This document shows, one piece after another, positions 1 through 5,531 of a stretch of 5,531 nt of DNA. Both the position numbers and the translations under genes were made by a program. Origin of the DNA: CAZIKB01 sp964539665 (lineage in GTDB: Bacteria > Zhuqueibacterota > Zhuqueibacteria > Oceanimicrobiales > Oceanimicrobiaceae); assembly GCA_964539665.1 (NCBI GenBank), contig CAZIKB010000227.1, forward strand, positions 1 to 5,531, written 5' to 3'. Each line of letters starts with the position of its first letter. The stretch's first letter is position 1. Under the pieces are notes generated by a model. It was given only the letters and a program-made list of their open reading frames with translations. It was not told where the DNA came from and made no database searches.

Positions 1-2
1 AT

Positions 3-2666
3 AGTTACATTATTTTTCATGCTGGCGTAGGTTCAGATTTTGCATTTGATTTTGATGAAACCCCGCAGGATGTCCCTTCTGTTTTTTTAGATTTTGCAAC
101 ATTACAAAAATATTTAGGGAATAGCGATCCCACTTTTAAGGGTATTGCTGTTAACAATAGCAAAGTTTATATCCGGGATGGCATAATTTTGCCTGAAACT
201 CAGAGTCAGAATAATTATGAGATTGCCCTGCTTGGCACAATGGCGATCATGTTTGGACATCAACTCGGTTTGCCGAATCTTTTTAATACTGATACCGGAC
301 AGCCTGGGATTGGTGTTTTCGGTCTAATGGATCAGGGTTCCGGTAACTTTATGGGTCTTTTACCAGCCGAACCTTGCGCCTGGTCAAAGTTATTTTTAGG
401 CTGGGAAACGGTGATTGAGAAAAAAAACGGCGACAGTTTGCCAATCGCTGCGCCTCAGGCAGCCAGTCCAGATAAAATATATAAAATACCCATTAATGCG
501 AAAGAATATTTTTTAATTGAAAATAGATTTCGTGATTTTAATAATGACGAAATAGCCATTGGTCGGGATGCAAGTGGGGCCCGCGTAGAGTTCAAAAGTG
601 ATTCTTCAGGCCAGCGCATTTTAGCAGAAGAGCAAATTGGTGTCATAACGCAGGTTAGTGAGTATGATTTTGGCCTTCCAGTCCTACTTGATTCGCTTAA
701 CAGGAATGTTCCCGGACCCGGCATATTAATCTGGCATATCGACGAAAGAGTAATTGAAGCCAACTTTGAATTTAACCGGATTAATGCTGATCCAGAGAAC
801 CGAGGGATTGACTTGGAAGAGGCGGATGGCGCCCAGGATATTGGCCAGATTTATGATTTTCTCAGCGCAGGCGGCGGCTCAGAGAGTGGCAGTCCTTTAG
901 ATGCCTGGTGGGCCTCCCATCCAGTCGTAACCAGGTTCCTGCGGCCCGGTGAACCGGTTACATTTGGCCCGACAACAGCGCCATCGTCTAATTCAATCGA
1001 TGGTTCGAATAGTCACATCGAAATTACTGATTTCAGCGAACCCGGCCCGGATATGACTTTTAGTGTGCGGGAGGATATTTCACATCCAGGATTTCCCCGA
1101 TTTGTCGGTGCTCCCGGAAATATTCACAATTCGCCAATTGTCGCAGATTTGGATTTAAAAAGTGATGGTATGAAAGAGATTATTTGGAGTGACAATCGAG
1201 GGACTAAGATATTTGTCTGGAAATCCGTTGGTTCTAAATTTATCCAGAATGAGGACTCTGCAGAAATTCAACAACTGAATGGGGCAACTAAAAAAATCCC
1301 ACTGGCTGTCTTTGCTGAACCTCCCGGTACGTTATCATTCACTCCTGCCATTGCTTCCTTCAATGATCGGAATGTAATCGTTGCTGTAACAGATGAAGTC
1401 ATTGCGGTTTATTTACCTGAAGATGTAGATTTAAATGGACGGGCAGACAGTTTGTTCGTGTTTCAATTTAATGAAAAGTTTACAACGCCGCCGATGGTAA
1501 TCAATTCCGGGGTGGGAGTCGGTCCATTCCAAATCATAGCGGGTACTCAACAGGGCAATATTGTTGTAGTAGATGGGAATGGCGCTGAATTGTTAATTAA
1601 AAATGTCGGTACAAGCGATGTCGCTGGATTAGCTTTTCTTTCATCCGAAAATATTGCGTTCACTACTGAAGATGGTGAAATTGGCTTGATCTCATTGGCT
1701 GGAAGTCTAATCTGGCAAAATTCGACGAGCTACTCGTTTTCAAAAGCGCCTGTGATTGGCGATATAAACAGGGATGGCGAGTTGAATATTATCGCGATAA
1801 GCGATAATGGCGAACTTTTCGTTTATGAACCAAATGGAGATGAATCAACTGGATTCCCAAAGTCTGTAAATATAAACCCGTCTTCTCAGATTGCCCTGGG
1901 CGATTTGGATGGCGATATATTTTTGGAAATGGTGTTTATCGCTGACAATCAGATTTATGCATTTAATCATGCTGGATATCTAATTGACCAGTTTCCAATT
2001 CAAATAGGCCAGAACATTAATGGTGATGATCTTCGAATAAAATCATCGCCTGTTTTAGCGGATATCAATGATGATGGATTACCTGATGTCCTTGTTGGGT
2101 CCGGTGAAAATCAACTTGTAGCTTTTCAAGCAGACGGGCAGCCAGTTGCTGGTTTTCCGCTATCGACCGGACAGACCGTAAACTCAACGCCTGCAATTGC
2201 TGATATAAATAACGATGGTAAAATAGAAGTCACGGTGGTTTCGGAGGATGGATTTATTTATATTTGGGATCTGCCCGGCAGCTATGATCCGCGAAATATT
2301 CCCTGGGGTGGTTTTTTACATGATATTCATCACACTAATGCGAATTTGGAATTAATAAGTCCTCGTCCGCCTGCTGAGCAACAGCTTATGCCTTCAAATT
2401 TGGTTTATAATTATCCAAATCCCACAGAGGGTCAACAAACGACCATCAGATACCGATTAAATTATAGTGCAGATGTCAGGATTAAAATTTACGATCTGGC
2501 AGGAGATTTAGTCGATGAATTTACAGGTCCGGGTTTTGGACAAATCGACAATGAAGTTGACTGGCTGTTGGACAGAATTGAGAGTGGCGTTTATTTAGCA
2601 CGGGTTGAAGCCGAGGGTAATGGCCTGAAAGACGTAGTAGTTTTCAAGATAGCTGTTGTGAAGTAA
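3..2666 (+). CDS. Secreted M6-like pseudoprotease with beta-propeller and type IX-style C-terminal sorting domain (5' partial)
   Basis: The frame is open from the first complete codon at 3 to TAA at 2664-2666, giving 887 residues with the N-terminus and signal peptide outside the window. Residues 1-355 resemble the peptidase M6 (immune inhibitor A) family: FHAGVG (5-10), GHQLGLPNLF (85-94), GLMDQGSGN (107-115), EYFLIENR (168-175), GILIWHIDE (240-248) and IDLEEADG (269-276). M6 enzymes normally read HEFGHxLGLPD; here the HExxH position is IMFGH (82-86), so the first zinc His and catalytic Glu are missing and activity is doubtful. Residues about 370-780 form an FG-GAP/VCBS-like propeller with DxNxDG loops, closed by WGGFLHDIHHTN. 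Residues 800-887 are a sorting-type Ig domain. A TTG at 189 could be taken as a start, but the conserved HAG region lies upstream of it in the same frame, so I reject that start. The protein probably acts outside the cell or on the surface; its ligand is unknown. Confidence 0.9.
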   Translation, partial: SYIIFHAGVGSDFAFDFDETPQDVPSVFLDFATLQKYLGNSDPTFKGIAVNNSKVYIRDGIILPETQSQNNYEIALLGTMAIMFGHQLGLPNLFNTDTGQPGIGVFGLMDQGSGNFMGLLPAEPCAWSKLFLGWETVIEKKNGDSLPIAAPQAASPDKIYKIPINAKEYFLIENRFRDFNNDEIAIGRDASGARVEFKSDSSGQRILAEEQIGVITQVSEYDFGLPVLLDSLNRNVPGPGILIWHIDERVIEANFEFNRINADPENRGIDLEEADGAQDIGQIYDFLSAGGGSESGSPLDAWWASHPVVTRFLRPGEPVTFGPTTAPSSNSIDGSNSHIEITDFSEPGPDMTFSVREDISHPGFPRFVGAPGNIHNSPIVADLDLKSDGMKEIIWSDNRGTKIFVWKSVGSKFIQNEDSAEIQQLNGATKKIPLAVFAEPPGTLSFTPAIASFNDRNVIVAVTDEVIAVYLPEDVDLNGRADSLFVFQFNEKFTTPPMVINSGVGVGPFQIIAGTQQGNIVVVDGNGAELLIKNVGTSDVAGLAFLSSENIAFTTEDGEIGLISLAGSLIWQNSTSYSFSKAPVIGDINRDGELNIIAISDNGELFVYEPNGDESTGFPKSVNINPSSQIALGDLDGDIFLEMVFIADNQIYAFNHAGYLIDQFPIQIGQNINGDDLRIKSSPVLADINDDGLPDVLVGSGENQLVAFQADGQPVAGFPLSTGQTVNSTPAIADINNDGKIEVTVVSEDGFIYIWDLPGSYDPRNIPWGGFLHDIHHTNANLELISPRPPAEQQLMPSNLVYNYPNPTEGQQTTIRYRLNYSADVRIKIYDLAGDLVDEFTGPGFGQIDNEVDWLLDRIESGVYLARVEAEGNGLKDVVVFKIAVVK
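1125..2340 (+). other. Beta-propeller region with repeated DxNxDG metal-binding-like loops (protein-level repeats)
   Basis: Residues about 375-780 of the first protein repeat a blade pattern of the type SPxxADxNxDGxxExxxxxxxGxxxxx. The acidic loops start at residues 382 (DLDLKSDG), 474 (DVDLNGRAD), 587 (DINRDGELN), 634 (DLDGDIFLE), 687 (DINDDGLPD) and 734 (DINNDGKIE). The last four are regular and about 47-53 residues apart. Between the first loop and residue 575 the blades are diverged and hard to delimit. FG-GAP/VCBS-like propellers usually bind calcium in these loops and mediate extracellular adhesion or ligand binding; that role here is inferred. The region ends with WGGFLHDIHHTN, a form of the W-x(5)-D-x-x-H-T motif often found after such propellers. 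Confidence 0.75.
2391..2663 (+). other. C-terminal type IX (T9SS type A-like) / FlgD-like sorting domain
   Basis: The last roughly 90 residues of the first protein match the usual layout of this domain: NYPNPTEG (803-810), then TTIRYRL, a VRIKIYDLAGDLV strand pair, a tryptophan strand (DWLLDRIESGVYLARVEA) and a terminal strand ending in FKIAVVK. Such domains are recognised by the type IX secretion machinery in Bacteroidota and are widespread on secreted proteins of related candidate phyla, where cleavage and surface attachment are less well tested. Secretion by this route is an inference, because no secretion gene is present in the window. Confidence 0.8.
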
Positions 2667-2671
2667 AGGAG
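2666..2671 (+). promoter_or_regulatory. Ribosome-binding site of the second gene (AAGGAG)
   Basis: The AAGGAG overlaps the last base of the upstream TAA stop and lies 4 bases before the ATG at 2676. It supports that ATG as the start and suggests that both genes are translated from one transcript. The spacing is a little short but workable. There is no room for a separate promoter or terminator in the spacer of 9 bases. Confidence 0.75.
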
Positions 2672-2675
2672 TCTA

Positions 2676-2750
2676 ATGATTTTAAAAATTATAAATAGTG
2701 CGCTGCTTTGTTTGGCAATTGTGTTTTGGACGCCAAATTTGCTCCGGGCG
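2676..2750 (+). other. Sec signal peptide of the second protein
   Basis: The N-terminus has one Lys (K4), a hydrophobic core (ALLCLAIVFW) and a probable signal peptidase I site after LRA at residue 25, before QPEL. The Cys at residue 12 sits inside the hydrophobic core without a lipobox, so I do not call a lipoprotein. Export fits the barrel at the other end of the protein. Confidence 0.8.
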
Positions 2751-5531
2751 CAGCCAGAATTATATAATCATCCGGAATTGGATTGGTACTCAATCGAAAC
2801 CGAGCACTTTTTTGTGCATTTTCATCAGGGCGCTGAAAGAACGGCCAAAGTGGTTGCCAAGGTTGCAGAATCTGTGTATAATCCTGTCACAACTTTATAT
2901 CAATATCAACCCGGAAGTAAATATCATTTCATTATACGAGATCATGACGATTACTCAAATGGCGCTGCTTTTTACTACGATAATAAGATTGAGATTTGGG
3001 CCACTGCCCTGGATTTTGAATTGAGAGGGACTCATAACTGGCTAAGAAATGTAGTTACTCACGAGTTTACTCACATGATTCAACTGCAATCGGCTCGAAA
3101 AATTACTCAGCGCATCCCTACTTTTTATTTCCAGGCCATTGGTTATGAAACTGACAGGCGTGAAGATGTTTTACATGGGGGGCCCAATTTTATCACCTCC
3201 TATCCGTTAGCCATGACCGTGCTCCCGGGCTGGTTTGCTGAAGGCGTTGCTCAATATCAAATTCCTGGCCTTGATTATGATACCTGGGATTCCCATCGTG
3301 ATATGATTTTACGGACTGCAATACTGGATAATAAGCACCTTACCTACAATGAAATGGGAGTTTTTGGAAAGAGAAATTTGGGTAATGAAAAAGTCTATAA
3401 TCACGGATATGCGTTTGTGTCCTATCTGGCGAGTCAATATGGATTAGAATCATTGCGTCAAATAACCCGCAACATGAAAGGCTTTTTTCGCTTTACCCTG
3501 GACGGGGCGCTGAAAAAAGCTACAGGCAAAAGCGGCCACGAACTTTACGCTGACTGGATAAATTCACTACAGTCTCAATATGCTTATCAGACTCGTGAAA
3601 TTCTGCAACACAAGATTGAAGGTGAGATCATTCAATCCAAAGGAAGCGCTAATTTGCACCCCCGGTGGTCGCCGGATGGAACTAAAATAGCATATCTTAC
3701 CAATCGGGGTCGTGATTATCTGTCCCAAACCAAATTAGTCGTTAATGACGTGAAAACTGGAAAAATAACGGAAGTTGGTAGTAGAATAGCATATTCTATT
3801 TGCTGGTCGCCTGATGGAAGAAAGCTGGCTTTTGGAAGCAATTCAGCACAAAGTAAAGGCGGCTCCAGGTATTATGATATTTATACTTATGATCTGAAGA
3901 GAAAGAAAAAAAATCGGGAGACTAAAAGCCTGCGCGCTCACAGTCCAAACTGGTCGCCAGACGGCACCCAATTAGTTTATATTTTTGGCAAAGATGGTAC
4001 GGAAAATTTGGGTGTGGTTAATTTACAAAGTCGGGAAATTGAAGCGATTAGTGATTTTAAAAATGGCGAGCAACTTACTAATCCTCAATGGTCTGCTAAT
4101 GGCCGGTTGATTTTATTTACGAAAACTGCCGGTAACAGTCAGAAAATTTATCTTAAAAACCTGGAGACCAACGAAATAACGACGCTTTTAGATGATCCAT
4201 CCGATGCCAGAGATGCGGTTTTTAGTCCTGATGGAGGAGAAATATATTTTAGCTGGGACAAAACCGGCATCTTTAACATATATTCCATGGATTTACAATC
4301 CAACGCAACCACGCAGTGGACAAATGTAACAGGCGGGGCGTTCATGCCGACAATTAATCAGGCTGGCGAATTAGCTTTTTCTTTGTTTACTTCAGATGGC
4401 TACAAAATTTCTGTATTAAGAAATCCCCAGCCAATAAATAAATCGAAATCCAGATACCTGGCACAGAACAATGATATGAAACTGGCGTCGATTCAGAATG
4501 TTTTGCCGAAGACTTCAGTTGAGGAAATTAACATTCAAAATTTTGACGATTCCCAGCTCCCCAATTATCAGGTGAAACCTTACAAAAGCCATTATTCACC
4601 AATTGCATTCTTACCGCGCATGCTAATTGATTATGGAACAGTGAAACTGGGCTCTTATTTTTATTCGTACGATATTCTAAATAAATATGGTTTCCTCGCC
4701 GGCTTTGACGTCAATCGACATGGTGATTATGATTTGTTTGCCCTGATAGAATACGGAAATCTCGGACCAACAATATTTTTGGAAATATACAACCAGGTTC
4801 AACATACCAGCGCTGCAGTTGATTCATTGGACCGTAAACTATTTAAATGGCCTGATGATGCTGCATATAATTTCAGGTACAATTTAGCAGAAGTAGACGC
4901 GGGCGTAAGTATTAAACTCGGGGATGCAAATGAATTGCGGACTTCTTTCATTTACAGCCGCTATGGTACAAGGGTTAAAATGCCAGATCTAAACGTTTTA
5001 AATTATAAATATTTTATTGGCCGGGATATATCAATTAAATTTACTCATTATGGGATCAATCGTACAAAGAATAAAGATATTAATCCAAATGGTAGATTTT
5101 TATCTGTTAGGTATGATCGCGAGTTCAATAAATTCCTGAAAGAATTTAGCACGGAAAGAGCTATTGGAATAGAAGAATTTACCACCTTCAATTATAATAA
5201 AGTTACACTGGACTGGAAAGAATATATAGGGTTACCTATAAAAGATCACACGATTAATCTTGATGTTCAGGCTGGTTTTATTGATATTAAAGAAGATAGT
5301 ACAAGAGATGGCAGTTTTTTCTATTTCTTCGGAGGCGGACTTTTTGGTAATCGCGGCTATCCATACTTTAGCATGGAAGGCAAAAAACTGCTTTTAGGAC
5401 GGTTCACCTATCGCTTTCCGTTGTTTAGTCATATAGACATGCGTTTTATGCATCTCTATTTTGATAAAATATTTCTTGGATTATTTTATGATTACGGCAA
5501 TGCTTTCAATGAAAATAAAATTGATTTCAGT
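2676..5531 (+). CDS. Outer-membrane metallopeptidase: gluzincin-type domain, PD40 propeller and Omp85-like barrel (3' partial)
   Basis: The frame is open from ATG at 2676 to the window edge, giving 952 residues without a stop. Residues 1-25 form a signal peptide. Residues about 38-310 look like a peptidase MA-like (gluzincin) domain: HEFTH at 129-133 supplies two zinc His and the catalytic Glu, and Glu189 in GWFAEGVAQY is the likely third ligand. Residues about 325-590 carry TolB/PD40 (WD40-like) blades with WSPDG or related turns near 331, 377, 426, 472, 516 and 559. A polar linker follows. From about residue 636 the chain has alternating aromatic strands and ends in Omp85/BamA-like signatures: RGYP (893-896), YRFPL (912-916) and DYGNA (939-943). 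No POTRA domains are present. I expect only a short C-terminal part, roughly the last strands of the barrel, to be missing. The likely role is a zinc peptidase or substrate-binding module held on the outer membrane; substrate and side of the membrane are unknown. It is probably co-transcribed with the gene before it. Confidence 0.9.
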   Translation, partial: MILKIINSALLCLAIVFWTPNLLRAQPELYNHPELDWYSIETEHFFVHFHQGAERTAKVVAKVAESVYNPVTTLYQYQPGSKYHFIIRDHDDYSNGAAFYYDNKIEIWATALDFELRGTHNWLRNVVTHEFTHMIQLQSARKITQRIPTFYFQAIGYETDRREDVLHGGPNFITSYPLAMTVLPGWFAEGVAQYQIPGLDYDTWDSHRDMILRTAILDNKHLTYNEMGVFGKRNLGNEKVYNHGYAFVSYLASQYGLESLRQITRNMKGFFRFTLDGALKKATGKSGHELYADWINSLQSQYAYQTREILQHKIEGEIIQSKGSANLHPRWSPDGTKIAYLTNRGRDYLSQTKLVVNDVKTGKITEVGSRIAYSICWSPDGRKLAFGSNSAQSKGGSRYYDIYTYDLKRKKKNRETKSLRAHSPNWSPDGTQLVYIFGKDGTENLGVVNLQSREIEAISDFKNGEQLTNPQWSANGRLILFTKTAGNSQKIYLKNLETNEITTLLDDPSDARDAVFSPDGGEIYFSWDKTGIFNIYSMDLQSNATTQWTNVTGGAFMPTINQAGELAFSLFTSDGYKISVLRNPQPINKSKSRYLAQNNDMKLASIQNVLPKTSVEEINIQNFDDSQLPNYQVKPYKSHYSPIAFLPRMLIDYGTVKLGSYFYSYDILNKYGFLAGFDVNRHGDYDLFALIEYGNLGPTIFLEIYNQVQHTSAAVDSLDRKLFKWPDDAAYNFRYNLAEVDAGVSIKLGDANELRTSFIYSRYGTRVKMPDLNVLNYKYFIGRDISIKFTHYGINRTKNKDINPNGRFLSVRYDREFNKFLKEFSTERAIGIEEFTTFNYNKVTLDWKEYIGLPIKDHTINLDVQAGFIDIKEDSTRDGSFFYFFGGGLFGNRGYPYFSMEGKKLLLGRFTYRFPLFSHIDMRFMHLYFDKIFLGLFYDYGNAFNENKIDFS
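3651..4430 (+). other. TolB/PD40-like beta-propeller, about six blades
   Basis: Residues about 326-585 of the second protein contain repeated blade turns: RWSPDGTKIAY, CWSPDGRKLAF, NWSPDGTQLVY, QWSANGRLILF, VFSPDGGEIYF and the weaker TINQAGELAF, spaced roughly 43-49 residues apart. This is the pattern of TolB and the DPP6/DPPIV N-terminal propeller families. No serine peptidase S9 domain follows, so this is not a prolyl oligopeptidase. The propeller probably binds a protein or peptide partner next to the metallopeptidase domain. Confidence 0.85.
4581..5531 (+). other. C-terminal Omp85/BamA-like outer-membrane beta-barrel (truncated by window end)
   Basis: From the YKSHYSPIAFLP segment (residue about 636) onward the protein shows alternating hydrophobic and polar strands rich in Tyr and Phe. 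Near the end it has FFGGGLFGNRGYPYF, then GRFTYRFPLF, then GLFYDYGNAF. These match the order of the loop-6 RGF/RGY motif, the (E)YRFPL strand and the FxDxG strand of surface antigen D15/Omp85 barrels. The usual Glu before YRFPL is Thr here. The match rests on these three motifs; the early strands are too variable for me to count. Confidence 0.72.

Noticed and set aside
455..763. Minus-strand open frame of 102 codons
   Set aside because: It lies wholly opposite the M6-like domain, whose + strand frame has clear family motifs; the minus-strand protein has no recognisable features.
189..2666. TTG at 189 as the start of the first gene
   Set aside because: The same frame is open to the window edge, and the upstream codons encode the conserved M6-type FHAGVG segment, so the gene begins before the window.
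2676..2750. Lipoprotein signal for the second protein
   Set aside because: Cys12 lies in the middle of the hydrophobic core and is preceded by ALL, not a lipobox; a signal peptidase I site after LRA fits better.
2698..3024. Plus-strand open frame of 108 codons in another phase
   Set aside because: It overlaps the signal peptide and peptidase domain of the second gene in a different frame, and its product is unlike any protein I recognise.
3782..3798. Inverted repeat TAGAATA-gca-TATTCTA
   Set aside because: It has perfect 7-base arms, but it is AT-rich, inside a propeller coding region and without a T-run; chance is the simplest explanation.
3906..3913. Run of eight A residues (another at 420-427) as a programmed frameshift or phase-variation site
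   Set aside because: Both runs encode Lys-Lys-Asn in frame, the reading frames continue normally past them, and such runs are expected in AT-rich coding DNA.
4148..4345. Minus-strand open frame of 65 codons
   Set aside because: It is opposite the PD40 propeller blades of the second gene and lacks a convincing ribosome-binding site or motif.

Overview
This window holds two large, tightly linked protein-coding genes on the + strand and almost nothing else. Both reading frames run off the window: the first lacks its 5' end and the second lacks its 3' end. The DNA is AT-rich. The proteins are envelope or secreted types: an M6-protease-like domain followed by a DxNxDG propeller and a type IX-style (FlgD/Ig-like) C-terminal sorting domain, then a HExxH peptidase domain with a TolB/PD40-like propeller and an outer-membrane barrel. 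This combination suggests a diderm of the FCB group in the broad sense, such as an uncultured relative of Calditrichota, KSB1 or Marinimicrobia. That placement is inferred from domain style; there is no marker gene here.

Layout: positions 3-2666 encode at least 887 residues of a secreted multidomain protein (M6-like domain, beta-propeller, C-terminal sorting domain). The spacer of 9 bases between the stop and the next ATG carries an AAGGAG ribosome-binding site. Positions 2676-5531 encode at least 952 residues: signal peptide, gluzincin-type metallopeptidase domain, propeller of about six WSPDG blades, linker, and a C-terminal barrel with Omp85/BamA-like RGYP, YRFPL and DYGNA signatures. No stretch of 300 bases is free of genes, and I see no RNA gene, mobile element, CRISPR array or convincing terminator.

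Main observation: the M6-like domain of the first protein keeps the fold landmarks of the family, but the position of its HExxH zinc motif reads IMFGH. The first zinc-binding His and the catalytic Glu are therefore absent, and it looks like a pseudoprotease. The protein encoded immediately downstream has an intact HEFTH motif and a candidate third ligand Glu. The pair can be read as a non-catalytic secreted or surface protein co-expressed with an outer-membrane-anchored metallopeptidase. Their functional connection is inferred only from the operon arrangement.
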